The position numbers and the translations under genes were made by a program. Below the pieces are notes generated by a model. It saw only the letters and a program-made list of their open reading frames with translations. It had not been told where the DNA came from and ran no database searches. 64,000 nt of DNA from Anisodus tanguticus (taxonomy: Eukaryota; Streptophyta; Magnoliopsida; Solanales; Solanaceae): positions 37,344,032-37,408,031 of the forward strand of contig CM067559.1 in assembly GCA_034509755.1 (NCBI GenBank). The letters run 5' to 3'. Shown in pieces: positions 10,905-22,331 of the stretch; positions within the stretch are counted from its first letter, which is position 1; each line of letters starts with the position of its first letter.

Positions 10905-12286
10905 AATTTGTGTGATCTGTCTACTAAGTCCATTCCAGTGAATAATTTTTTTCTTAAGGAATTATTTTGAACCTGCTACTAAAGATAAGGGACCATTTTT
11001 GTCATTTTCGTTTAATAAGATCACAAATTTTAAAAATATTTATTATTATGTAAACTCCTTACTCAGTTAAATAAGTTCATATGAATTTAAATAATTCGTA
11101 ATGAGGCGAATATATTTAATTTCTTTTGACCAAGGTGTCATATGATAGTGACAGTTCATAACCTTGTTGTATAATTTACTAATGAAGAAGCAAGACCCAC
11201 CTTCATAAGGTGGCTGAAAGGTTCTCTGATTCTCTCTTATTGAGGAAAATCAATGTATTGCTTAAAACAATTGTTATTTGGAGGGGGGGGGGGGGGGGGG
11301 ATCTTATTAAAATGAAATTGAAAAAACAATGTATATAACATGCACAATATAAATATATAAATTTCCATATATATAATAGGACAATATCTGCCTCAGCAAT
11401 GTCGAGACTCCTAGCTAGTGCATGCTCCACAGTATCTTGATATCGGTTTAAATATCAGATATTTCTCATAATCATAGTTATAATTATATTAGCCTTAAGT
11501 CTCTTTACAAATATGTTCAATTTGAAACATGTTGTGCACTAGCCAGTGCCTTGTCGTGTCTGGAAAATTAATAAAATAATTACAAATTCAATTCAATATG
11601 TAAGTACTCGTTCAGTTGTGTGGTCAATCATTACCAACTAGTAATGCTTTATGATCATAATAATAATAACAATTAGTGGTTACATTTGACCTGTTAAAAT
11701 CAAAGTAGAGTTGAACGATGCATGATTTGCATGGATCGGAATGGATGCTTACGTAAAAGGGCACTTCAGTTTTTTTTCTTCATGTTAATAATTATTCACA
11801 AAGTTGTGTCTTATTAAAGCCACTATGATTCCTTATCTGTTTCCCATGCACACGTTCAGAGATAAGATATTAATTGGTGCAACGAGATAATGTCTTTTTT
11901 TCTCAGTTGAGTTTCTTAGGCAGAATTTTCGCTAAAAATTGATATATATTGTCCTAATTTGATTTTACATGAAATTTAAAAATGAAAGAAAGCTTTTGAA
12001 TATGTGGTCGAAAACAAACCTTAAATATTTGTGCAGCGGTAAATCATCCCAAAAAGTTAAATTATTTCTAAATATAGAAATGTCAATATTTTTTGGATAA
12101 ATTAATAAAAAAAGTGATAATCTTTTTGAAACGGAGGAAGTTCAAAAAATATATATGATATAGATGCATAAAAAGATAATAGTTTATCTATTTAAGATTT
12201 ATTTTTCAAAATTATATATTAATTAACTCCTCTTAAACAAGGATAGCTCTGCCTTGACTCAAGTTAGCTAAGGAGATTTTAACGTC
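10905..12286. other. AT-rich intergenic DNA with an 18-G run
   Basis: No gene recognised. A run of 18 G at 11283-11300 is the only striking low-complexity feature. Short frames such as 11203-11430 (minus) have no domain. Confidence 0.5.
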
Positions 12287-12291
12287 CCTTT

Positions 12292-12497
12292 TATTAGCGA
12301 ATATTCTCAGAATATTCTCCGTATATTTTGTAATAATGGTAGATGTATAATTAAGGTAACTTAGGATTCTAACTGTATTAGGAATCAACCTTTGTAAGGT
12401 AAGTTAGGATTCGTACCATATTAGGAATCAACCTTGTACAGCTATATATATTGTGAATAATGAAAGGAATCCCTAAGGGAAATTATTCCATCTTTCA
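12292..12497 (+). repeat. 5' LTR of E2
   Basis: 206 bp with TA…CA ends in place of the usual TG…CA. GCTATATATATTG at 12441-12453 is a plausible TATA element. The primer site follows directly. Confidence 0.95.
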
Positions 12498-12655
12498 TGG
12501 TATCAAGAGCCTAAAACCTAAATCCCTCCTCTTCCTTATTCTTGGCGAAATTAGCAATTTTTTTTTTCGATTTCGCGAAAAAAAAAAAATTTTGCTTTCT
12601 TCCTCTCTTTCTCGGCCAAACCGTAAAATTCCCTTCCCCTCGGCAGGCGGCAACC

Positions 12656-13546
12656 ATGTCTTCCCCCCCAAATTCCGGTTCATCCACCGGCACAATTGAC
12701 AACCCCTCTCAACGTTCGGTATCTTCTTTTCATCGGCATTCGCCGTTAACAACATCAAGAGTTTTATCCCTATAATTCTTGACCAAGAAGATCGTCAATA
12801 TTCCATGTGGATGGAACTATTCTACATTCATGCATGTGCATACAACGTGCTCGATCATATTGACGAATCGCTCCTCGTCCCACCGATGTTACGGACTCAA
12901 TCGGCGTCGTCTTGACGCCATCGTCAAACAATGGATCTACGGCACCATCTCCAAAGACCTGTTGTGCACTATCATGAAAACAGTGCTACGGCACGTGAAC
13001 TTTGGGTCCCGGCTAGAAGAAATCTTTCGGACAATAAAAATACTCGGCCGTATATTTGGAAGAGCAATTCAATAATACCCGCCTCGAGAATTTTAACAAT
13101 ATGTCCGAATATTGTAAGCAATCGAAACTCATAACCGATCAACTATCCAACGTCGGGACTTCGTTTCAGAAATCAAGATGGTGCTTCAACTTGTTACGGG
13201 TTTACCAAAAGGTGAATATGACACACTCGCAACAATGATTCAACAAGCCGACCCTCTCCCAAGTTTCAACAAGGCACGTTCACAACTATTGTTGGAAGAA
13301 ACTAGACGTGCTAAACAAGAGGAACATAATCAAAAGGCGTTAGCCGTTGACGGATGGCAAACACTGCGACCAGCAAAGAACCGGCAGTTCAGCAGCGAAG
13401 AATAGCAGAGTGGCGGAGGTCGTGGCGGCAGAGGTCGCAACAACAAAGGCAAGGGCCGCGGAAAGGGCCAACGCACCCGGTGGATCGGACAGCAGCCCAA
13501 CCACGGCCGGACAAGCGAAGCAGCACTGCAAGCACACGTAGTAGCG
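12656..13546 (+). pseudogene. E2 Gag with several frameshifts
   Basis: The likely start is the ATG at 12656 (MSSPPNSGSS). The copia gag blocks are recognisable but change frame repeatedly: NNIKSFIP…ILDQED near 12750-12800, KQWIYGTISKDLL near 12925-12965 and QQADPLPSFNKARSQLLLEE near 13235-13300. After about 13390 the sequence becomes Gly/Arg/Gln-rich and no CCHC knuckle is seen. At least three single-base frame changes are needed to follow the homology, so no full-length Gag can be made from this copy. Confidence 0.8.
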
Positions 13547-15500
13547 GTGGCCCAACCAAGACTGCAGCAAGCGGTGGCCCAACCAGCAGAACCGGGCCTC
13601 GCCCGCATGCCCGTACCCGACCGTAGGGGCCCGGGCCCAGCAGCCTTGGTCGACCGGCCTCTTGGGCCATGCCCCACCACCGAGCAGCCCACCAAGCGAA
13701 AGAACAAGCCCACCCGATGGCGGTCCGGCCCCGAAGAAGAGCAGCACTGCAGCAGCAGACTGCGCAAGATCCGGCGACTGGCCCCGACCGATTTGGGCCA
13801 AGCATACACCACCGTGAACCTTCAACAGCCCGACGAAAATTGGTACATGGACACCGGAGCCACATCTTACCTCACCCGGTCGTCAGGTAACATATCTCAA
13901 TTACGTCGGCTAAAGTGTCCTCAATTTATTACTGTCGGCAATGATCATCGCATTCCAATTGAAGGTTACGGTAACACACACACCAAACATCCACACCCAC
14001 CTTTCTCCCTAAACCACGTCCTATACACACCTAACATCATTAAAAACTTAATCTCTGTTAGAAAATTCACTAGCAATAATTCTGTGTTTGTCGAATTTGA
14101 CCCTTTTGGCTTTTCTGTGAAGGAACTCAATACGGGGAAAATTCTTACACGCCGCAATAGTGTGGGAGATCTCTACCCATTCACTCAATCTTCCGACGAC
14201 GGACCGCAAGCACCTCTATCCCTTGCGGCGATCTCTCCCTCAACTTGGCACAACAGACTCGGACACCCCGGAGACCCAGTTTTTACTTTTCTTAGGACTT
14301 CTAAGCGTATTCAATGTAATAATGGGAAAATTGCCCAACACTATTTTTCTTGTCCACTAGGCAAACATACTCGTCTTCCCTTTATGTCATCAAACAGTGT
14401 TACTTTTTCTCCATTTGATATTGTTCATGCTGATTTGTGGACATCTCCGATTGCTAGCTCTTTGGGTCATAAATTCTATCTAGTATTCTTGGATGATTTT
14501 TCACATTTTGTCTGGATTTGCCCACTGAAATTCAAATCTGAAGTTTTTGCAAAATTCCTCGAGTTTCAAAAATTCATAAAGACACTATTTGAAAAACCTA
14601 TTAAATCATTCCAATGTGATAATGGGCGTGAATTTAATAACTCGGCATTTCACAGTTTCTGTTCTAAACAAGGCATGGTTTTCCGTTTTTCTTGTCCCTA
14701 TACTTCTTCCCAAAACGGAAAGGTTGAAAGAATTATACGTACCATCAATAACATGGTCCGCACACTTCGTTTCATGCCTCGCCTACCACCGCCTTTTTGG
14801 GTCTATCTTTGTCAAAATGGTAGAATCCCTTCTAAATATTTTACCAACTAGCACACTCCAAAACAAAACTCCTACAGAAATCTTATACCGTAGGCGCCAT
14901 CATATGATCACCTACGTATTTTTGGATGCTTATGCTACCCCAACATAGCCTCCACCGCACCCCACAAACTTGCCCCTCGCACTCTTCCATGTGTCTTCCT
15001 TGGTCTATCTCCTAATCATCGGGGCTACTTGTGCTATGACATTGCTACTCGCAAAATCATCGTCTCCCGTCACGTCACCTTTGACGAGACAACCTTTCTT
15101 TTTCAAATCTCCAGAAATTTCGGACCACCGATTACATCTTTCTCGATGAACCAAGTCGTCCCCGGTCATCCAAAATCTATACCAACAAGCAGCCCACTGT
15201 TCCGAAAGTCCCCACTGTCCGCACCACCCCACCCGCCTCCCCGCTCACCCCTACGCCCCTAGTCGAGTCACTGCGCCACCAACGACATCGCGCCCACCGG
15301 TCCGAACCGGTGGACCAAAGAACCTCACAGCCCCGACCCACCACCACCGCCCTCACATCGCATGGAGACTCGTGCACAACACGGGATCTTCAAACCCAAG
15401 GTTCAATTCAATCTCTCCACACAAACCTTATCACCCATTCCAAAAAATCCAAAACTAGCAAAACCGAACCCAAATTGGAATGCGGCCATGTGCGAGGAAT
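13547..15500 (+). pseudogene. E2 protease-integrase region
   Basis: A single frame (13547-14851, 434 codons) holds the protease motif WYMDTGATSYLT, GAG-pre-integrase, the integrase zinc-binding start HNRLGHPGD, and a core with all three acidic positions visible: HADLWTS, QCDNGREF and the E of NGKVER. One zinc-ligand cysteine appears lost (YFSCPLGKH where CxSCxLGKH is usual). After 14851 the frame shifts; integrase C-terminal and linker homology (LSPNHRGYLCYDIATRKI, near 15010-15060) continues in other frames. The core looks plausible, but the shifts would prevent a Gag-Pol fusion. Confidence 0.85.
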
Positions 15501-16975
15501 TTAACGCTTTAACCAAGCAAGAACACTTGGGATTTGGTACCTAGACCAGCTGGTGTGAATGTTATCCGGTGTATGTGGCTATTTCGTCACAAGTTCAGAG
15601 ACAGTGGTGACTTAGAGAGGTATAAGGCAAGACTAGTTGCCAATGGCACTAATCAGCAGGAGGGTATTGATTGTGGTGAGACATTCAGTCCGGTTGTTAA
15701 ATCGGCCACTATTCGGACTATTCTCAGTATTGCTATGGGTATGCATTGGCCGATTCATCAGCATGATGTCAAGAATACGTTTCTTCATGGGGATTTGAAA
15801 GAGACTGTGTACATGCATCAGCCTCATGGCTTTGTTCATCCGGCAGCTCCGCAGTTTGTGTGTCATCTCAGGAAATCATTGTATGGATTGAAATAGGCAC
15901 CCCGCGCTTGGTATGATCGGTTCGTCAAGTATCTTCTGCAGATTGGTTTTGTATGTAGCAGGTGTGATACATCTCTCTTCACGCTTCACCGAGGTAGCAG
16001 CACTGCATATTTGCTATTATATGTCGATGACATTATTCTTACTGCCTCATCTGACGGGTTGAAGAATGAAATCATTGCTCTACTCAAAACTGAATTTGCT
16101 ATGACTGACTTGGGCAAGCTAAGTTATTTTTTGGGTATATCGGTGACAAGATCTGCAGCCCACTATGTCCTGTGTCAGCGTAAGTATGCAGAAGAGATAG
16201 TGTACAGGGCCAAGATGGCAAATTGTAAAATTATGCCAACTCCGGTGGACTCAAAATCCAAGCTTAGTGCTAATGACGGTGCGCCAGTTTCTGATCCCAC
16301 TCTATATCGGAGTCTAGCAGGTGCTCTTCAGTATCTTACATTCACTAGGCCCGATATTTCATATGCCGTTCGACAGTGTGTGTCGTTCATGCACGACCCC
16401 GAGAGTCTCATTTTGCCGCCCTCAAACGTATTATCAAATATGTTAAGGGCACACTAGACTTTGGTTTACATCTATACACCTCTGCCCCAACCAAGTTGCT
16501 AGCCTACACGGATACAGATTGGGCAGGATGCCCCGACACACGTCGCTCCACCTCGTGGTACTTGTGTATTTCTAGGGGATAATCTTATCTCATGGTCCGC
16601 CAAGCGCGCAGCCACGCTATCCCGTTCGAGTGCTTTGAAGCGAGAATATCGCGGAGTTGCTAATGTTGTCGCCGAGATCCGTTGGCTCCGAAATCTTCTT
16701 TTGGAGCTCCGGTGTCCATTGCGCAAGGCGTCTATAGTCTATTGTGACAACATATCGCTATCTATATGTCTCATAATCCGGTCCAACATTAGCGGACTAA
16801 GCATATTGAGATGGATATCCACTTTGTGCGAGAGAAGGTTGCCCGTGGTCGGTCAAAATTTTACACGTGCCTTCCTCTTATCGTATGCGACATTTTCACA
16901 AAGGGACTACCGCGACAGCTCTTCACCGACTTCCGATCCAGCCTTAGCATTCGGCCTCCTCCCGCTCCGTCTGAG
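15360..16975 (+). pseudogene. E2 reverse transcriptase-RNase H
   Basis: The RVT_2 domain begins in the PNWNAAMCEEFN region near 15470. Its fingers (ERYKARLVANGTNQQEGID) and the first catalytic aspartate (HDVKNTFLHGDL) are visible. A TAG at 15894-15896 after SLYGLK, where copia elements have Q, interrupts it. The downstream frame has the catalytic YVDDII motif at about 16020 and continues to FTRPDISYAV. RNase H follows with frame changes (TDTDWAGCPDTRRSTS near 16510), and the closing block near 16800-16930 has scattered missing bases. Not functional as read. Confidence 0.85.
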
Positions 16976-16981
16976 GGGGAG

Positions 16982-17187
16982 TATTAGCGAATATTCTCAG
17001 AATATTCTCCGTATATTTTGTAATAATGGTAGATGTATAATTAAGGTAACTTAGGATTCTAACTGTATTAGGAATCAACCTTTGTAAGGTAAGTTAGGAT
17101 TCGTACCATATTAGGAATCAACCTTGTACAGCTATATATATTGTGAATAATGAAAGGAATCCCTAAGGGAAATTATTCCATCGTTCA
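16982..17187 (+). repeat. 3' LTR of E2
   Basis: 206 bp. It matches the 5' LTR except for one base near the end (CCATCGTTCA here, CCATCTTTCA in the 5' copy). It follows a purine-rich tract. Confidence 0.95.
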
Positions 17188-17192
17188 CCTTT

Positions 17193-17706
17193 CTTCACTT
17201 GAAGGTTCCCTTTTTCTAAAACCCTTTTTAGCAGTTAATATATTATAAATGTACTAGAGATATTTCCCGGGGATAAAATGTTGTTTCTCAATCACCCCAA
17301 ATATATCTTTGATCCCTGAGACGCATTCATAACTGCAAATTGAGGTTCGAAACTCATGTTACTAATTTTAAAATCAAGGTTCAGAGCTAAGTTTTCTTAG
17401 TTTTGATGGATCTTTAATTTAAATTTATATTCTTGCGTCGAAAACATTGGATTAGAATGAACGCATTGTGAAAGAGCTGCATTCACGCCTAAAGCCCAAA
17501 CTGATGCGACTTACCTATTGAAAATGGAGGTACCTCACCAATCGAGCCAATCCCTCTCACCGAGAATAGGTTAAATTGAAGAGAAACTTACGTAGATGTA
17601 CCCTTCGGCCAACTAGTTTATTAATATAGCCGAAGGATACACTTATATGTTGTGTATAGGATGTATACACAACCTATACACTTTGACGGTATATGTTATG
17701 TATAGG
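17193..17706. other. Intergenic, no supported gene
   Basis: No coding region recognised. The short word TGTATACACAACCTATACAC at 17669-17688 recurs at 18840-18859, on the other side of the solo LTR. Confidence 0.4.
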
Positions 17707-17711
17707 CTGTA

Positions 17712-18839
17712 TGTTGGAAATTTGCCTTTGGCGGGAGTTGCGTCCGACCAACTTTAACGGCTTAAACACTAGTGTTTCGCATGTTGGAGAATCCGGTTCT
17801 TCACACGTGCATAATCTACTAAGTAAGTAGATGACCGTAAGGCCAAGGATCGTCAAATTTCGTTGAGAAATGAAAGAGATATTGGTCCACGAAGTGAGGT
17901 GTTTGAAGCATGGAAAAGTGTGGTATTGAGACCAATTCTCCCTCATCGGTGGGGGAAGAAAGAATTGTTTTTTTTGTAAGTCTCAAGGTTGGCTTGGGGT
18001 TTGGGATCCCAAGGGGTATCCCATGTGTTTAAAGGAAGGAGGACCTAGATGTGCTTCGGTTCGAGGAAAGCCCACACGCGCGCCGCCGCCGCCGCTCGCC
18101 CGACCCGTCCGGGTCGTGGGTTGTGCTTCTGATATTATCTTTTTGGACCAGAATTGTTTCATATGTACAGTTTGGTCCCTGAAGTTTCAAGAAAGTCAAA
18201 TTCGATAGAGAACTTTGCTATATGTACAGTTTGGTCCCTGAAGTTTCAAGAAAGTCAGATTGGGCAGAGAACTTTGTGGTTTCTGGAACGTCAACCAACA
18301 CTCAATTCAGCCATTTATTTTGGCTGAATTAATCTTCCTAAATTCCAATCCGTTGCACATCAATTCACCATTTATTTTGGTGAATTACCACCTCCATAAT
18401 TGTCATTACTTGGCCAGTAACAGCAATTATGTGGGCAGTTGGTAAGCCTCTCATTCAACTATATAAAGGACCCTTTGACCAGATTGTTGAGACACACATA
18501 ACACAGAAACATAAAACGAAATCAGTTCTTCCTACTATCTTCCAGCCTCATTTCATTACTCAAAATTCTTCACGGTAGCACTTGAGTTTCCTTTGCTCAT
18601 TTGTTCATTTGCTGTTTTATCTTGGGAGACAATTTTTCAGGACGTAGAAAGGATACATACGGGGTAATATTGTCTTAAAGACAGAGTGCAATCACTCGAC
18701 TCAGCATACTAAAAACTATTCCAGTTTATTGTTCAAGTTTATTGTAATTCCAGTTTATTGTTCAAGTTAATTGTAATTTCAGTTTGTTGTAATACTTAGC
18801 AGTTATTTATTTCCGTTTCCTGCATCATTGTAACCAACA
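17712..18839 (+). mobile_element. Solo LTR 1 (about 1.13 kb)
   Basis: The segment begins TGTTGGAAATTTG and ends CATTGTAACCAACA, matched TGTTGG…CCAACA LTR ends. The flanks CTGTA (17707-17711) and ATGTA (18840-18844) match at 4 of 5 positions, as for a diverged 5-bp target duplication. An ACTATATAAAGG TATA-type box lies at about 18459, which suggests plus orientation. No internal domain or second LTR is nearby, consistent with LTR-LTR recombination. The 61-codon frame at 18023-18208 inside it has no recognisable domain. Confidence 0.8.
18162..18279. repeat. 59-bp tandem duplication in solo LTR 1
   Basis: Two copies (18162-18220 and 18221-18279) begin TATGTACAGTTTGGTCCCTG. They differ at a few positions near the end of the unit. 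They lie upstream of the TATA-type box, so they may be duplicated U3 regulatory sequence (inference). Confidence 0.85.
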
Positions 18840-19242
18840 ATGTATACACAACCTATACACTTTATACATATTTTGTACGTTTACTATAAAAAAAATTAAA
18901 TTTATTCATGGGAGGAAATAATATTTTATAATGAGTTAGAATTTGTATGGACGAAAATGATCACAAAAAGATCCCTTGTGGGTTGTTTATCAATCTCCAA
19001 TATTTTTTTATTATCTATCTATCAGAAGGACCATATAATTAAAAACAAATAAATATCCCCTCCACATTTCCCCTTCCCCTACCCCATGTAATTAAAAAAA
19101 ATTAAAAAATACTTATTTAATAGATGATAAAGCCGATCTATCTTGTCGTCGGTGGTGTACATATAATTGTTCCAAGAAACCAATTTGCATGTTGATCTTA
19201 TACGTCATTACGCAGCCAGATGAATTTTATCATCCCAGATAT

Positions 19243-20762
19243 TGTAGGGAATTGTTGGGTACAAATCGCATAAGGCACGACGGAAGTTTAAAATTTTGTT
19301 TCTTACTTACCCCAACAATAATTCTGATATGGTTATACAACAATTGGAACTTGTAACATAAAACATTTACTTACAAGTATAATAATCTGAAATATTTATC
19401 AACTGTGAGGTGCACATGCGGTTGCCCTTCGGATTGCAAGCTCCAAGCTTCAATGTATTTCTCCTTCGGAAAGCTAGGAAATCCGGCAGAGGTTCGAGAG
19501 AGTATTTTATTCTAAGTCTCTAAGGCTTAGAATGTTATTCTGAAAATTAGTATAGAATAATAAAAATGAATGCCTCTATTTATAGTTGAAAATTAGGTCA
19601 AAAAACTGGATTAGGGTTTGACCTTGGGCCTGACCCAAAATCGACGTAGAGGCGCCGCGGCGCTCGACATGCAGTTGCACTGCCTCGATTTAATTTTCGT
19701 GCATTCTTAATTAAATCCAAAATCCAATTTTGACTTAAATATTGTAATCATTATTCATTTAAATGTCTCGATTCCAAATCGAACATTTTAATTATTCTCT
19801 CAATACATCCTTAGATCGAAATGAACAATCGACATAGTGTGACCCTACAGGCCTTCTCATATCGACATTAATCAAATTAAGGTCTACACGGAACTCCTAG
19901 GCGGCGTCGAAAGACGAACTCAATATGTGAAGTACGTTTACGCGAATCCAGTAAACTTAACCTTTATGTGGTAAGATAAAATCCTTTCATTCACGACACA
20001 CCCGATCAAGCTTAGGATTTGTCAAGTGTCTATCCAAATGGCTTAATCATTGTATCTCATTTATATTAGTTGACGACTAGACCATATTCTAACTATGTCT
20101 ATTGCGTTGGCCAACGACTTAGTCAACCTAATAATCACTAAGAATCCGAGTGTTCTCTCGAATATACTTTCGAGGAATGAATCCTAATCTTGGCTCAACT
20201 ACCACCTTCAATCCACATCGTAATGTACCCATTACAAGTCGTATCTCAACCTACAAGGCATTTGAGCTTAGGACGGGATCAAAGTACATTACTTTATAGA
20301 TAATGCGCGTATTGACCTCAAGTCTAAGGACTTTTATCTCCCACACGCTGATCATACGTTAGACAAGTATAAGAAATAATATATCAGCAGGGTATACCAA
20401 TACTTCCAAAGTATCCATGTGTCCATCACGAGTAACCATTACTCGTAGCAAGTGAGACATACTACATCCTCTAAGGATGTGATACATACCACATGTCGAC
20501 TTATCACATATCATCGATATCCCATTCTCGATGATCATTAGTCGAGGCTATTTTAAGAGTTACGCTCTATCATAAAATATATCACTCTATTAATGACAAC
20601 GTAAACTCAAGGGATGCACATTAATGAATAATTACAAATAATCAAATAATAATTCAATAATTGTAAATGCCAAAATATTAATCTCCATTAATAATAATAT
20701 GAATGTGTATAAAGTACATTTGTCCTAATACGGATTGTCTCTAGGACATAAATATAATTTCA
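19243..20762 (-). mobile_element. Solo LTR 2 (1520 bp), with an empty paralogous site
   Basis: The insert begins TGTAGGGAATTG and ends ATAATTTCA, flanked by a perfect GATAT duplication (19238-19242 and 20763-20767). The related segment 21130-21462 has a single GATAT at 21394-21398 and no insert. The element is homologous, in reverse orientation, to the solo LTR at 46797-48326. A TATA-type motif (CTATAAATAG on the minus strand, near 19575-19590) supports minus orientation. No coding domain is present. The parent family is unknown from this window. Confidence 0.9.
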
Positions 20763-21129
20763 GATATAAAGTTAGAAAATGATTTTGATCAAAAGCAATG
20801 AACTATATCAAGAGGACCATTAGATTTGGAATTTAAAATGAAAATTTCCCTTTGCTTGCACCTTGAAAGCTGAAACTTTACCATATGAGCTTTCTATATT
20901 ATACATCAGCCCATTAAAATCTACAGTAAAAATAATTCTAATCTTTATTTTTTATAACAGTATATAATTAGTACGTATATTTGAACATTTGATTATATAC
21001 TTGGTATACACGAAGTAGACATCGAAAATGGCTACAAACTATTATGGCTAGGTCGGTGAAATTATTTTTGCCGGTTGACTAATAATGTTAAGATACCTTA
21101 CTATATTGCATATTGGAACTTGATTTTGT

Positions 21130-21462
21130 ATCATATATTTGCACGTTTACAATAAAATTTAAATCTTTCTAATTTATTCTGGAAGGAATGACAGATGACT
21201 GTACAAAAATTTCTCGTGTTTTATTTTACTGTTCTTCTATAAGAAATATCATATAATTAAAAAAAATATTTTAGACGACCATAAAATCAACCTATCCTGT
21301 TGTCGGTATTAACCACATATCATGGTCCCAAAAAAACAATTTTCATATTGATCTTATACGTCATTACGTAGCCAAATCAATGATATCATCCAAGATATAA
21401 AGTTAGAAAATGATTTTGACCCAAAGCAATGAACTATATCAAGAGGACCATTAGATTTGGAC
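21130..21462 (+). repeat. Duplicated segment preserving the unoccupied site of solo LTR 2
   Basis: Homologous to the flanks of solo LTR 2 (about 18870-19242 joined to 20763-20840). Shared words include ATCTTATACGTCATTACG and GATATAAAGTTAGAAAATGA, then CAATGAACTATATCAAGAGG. This shows the host DNA was duplicated and only one copy took the LTR. Confidence 0.8.
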
Positions 21463-21688
21463 TTAAATGTTATAGATTTTTGGAGAGAGATGAAAACAAC
21501 AAGGTAAGAAAATATTAATGAAAACTTTATCATCTAAATTTTATTAATCGAAAGTATTTATATATGCACATAATTAAAGTAGTAGACTTCTCCTACCGAT
21601 AAAATATTAGATTCTTACTACAATTAAAAACTGAATATTCTACTAAATTAACTATTGGACTCCTTCTATAACTAAACAATTAATTATT

Positions 21689-22057
21689 CTAGAAAATTGT
21701 AGCAGTAACAGATGCAAAATCCAACACTCCTCTTTGTGCTTGTGGATTTTTTTCCGAGTAATTTTGAACTTGCACACATCGGTAACATGATTCTTTCTTC
21801 TTCATCTTGAACTCAATTTTCTTGCATTTTTCCATCATATGCTTCAAGTATTTTTCAGCGATAATTTTTCTACTCCGTCGATTGAAAGTAATTGTGTAAC
21901 TGTTATTTTCAAGCGGAAGAGATTTATGCTTATACATTATAAACGAGAGATTGTTAGGCTCCATGCCATTCCTAGAACTATCACTTCTGATCGGGATTCC
22001 AAGCTCATGAGTCACTTTTTGTGCACACTTTGGAGAAAGCTTGGAACTCGTCTTCAA
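21689..22057 (-). pseudogene. Short gag-like frame in the small LTR element
   Basis: A 122-codon minus-strand frame. Its C-terminal half is lysine-rich ([20 protein letters not shown]) and leads into CYRCVQVQNYSEKNP, which resembles a CCHC zinc knuckle with the histidine and last cysteine changed to asparagine. The N-terminal half is the antisense of a Ty3 integrase fragment, so the frame is a chimera. It probably has no catalytic role. It is tentatively the remains of a Gag C-terminus. Confidence 0.4.
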
Positions 22058-22083
22058 TTTAGCTCAACTTGTCACCCTTTGCT
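21946..22083 (+). pseudogene. Ty3/gypsy integrase core fragment
   Basis: The plus strand reads [20 protein letters not shown] and continues through [20 protein letters not shown] to CHP. This matches the second catalytic aspartate (TSDRD) region of Ty3/gypsy integrase. The expected following motif with the catalytic glutamate (PQTDGQTE type) is missing. It lies antisense to the surrounding small LTR element, so it was acquired by that element or inserted into it. Confidence 0.8.
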
Positions 22084-22239
22084 TTCTAACTTCATCTTCA
22101 CCGACTAAATATTATGATATTTTTCACCAGTGAAGGTTTGTGAGACATTCAAAGAGAGACTATTGCTTGTCATGGTTGAAAAATAAGGTCTAAAGGTAGT
22201 ATAAATTAAAAATTGGTTTAAATTGGTATTGATTGAAAG

Positions 22240-22331
22240 TAGTCCTGAGCGTTAAAAATAAGCACGGGTTAAAATGGGTTGAAAATAGCCCTTAGCGTTA
22301 AAAATAAGCACGAGTTAAAATGGGTTGAAAA
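22240..22331. repeat. 46-bp tandem duplication
   Basis: Two copies, 22240-22285 and 22286-22331, share GCGTTAAAAATAAGCACG and TTAAAATGGGTTGAAAATA. They sit in the 5' internal region of the small LTR element, 60 bp inside its primer site. Confidence 0.85.

Larger units (their letters stand above)
12292..17187 (+). mobile_element. Full-length but defective Ty1/copia element E2
   Basis: The order is 5' LTR (12292-12497), primer site TGGTATCAAGAGCC at 12498, Gag, protease, integrase, reverse transcriptase, RNase H, polypurine tract CTGAGGGGGAG at about 16971-16981, and 3' LTR (16982-17187). The flanks CCTTT (12287-12291) and CCTTT (17188-17192) are a perfect 5-bp target duplication, which fixes the LTR ends as TATTAG…TTCA. 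I counted one difference between the two 206-bp LTRs, which points to recent insertion. The coding region nevertheless carries several frameshifts and a stop. Confidence 0.95.

Noticed and set aside
11283..11300. 18-G run as a G-quadruplex regulatory site
   Set aside because: A lone homopolymer in gene-free DNA, where sequencing length errors are common. No gene lies nearby to regulate.
13330..13865. Long minus-strand frames (158-161 codons) opposite E2 Gag-protease
   Set aside because: They are antisense shadows produced by the GC-rich Gly/Arg/Pro-coding region of E2.
21839..22108. 89-codon frame as a Ty3 integrase gene
   Set aside because: It contains only the part around the second catalytic aspartate. 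The rest of integrase is absent and the frame lies antisense inside another element.
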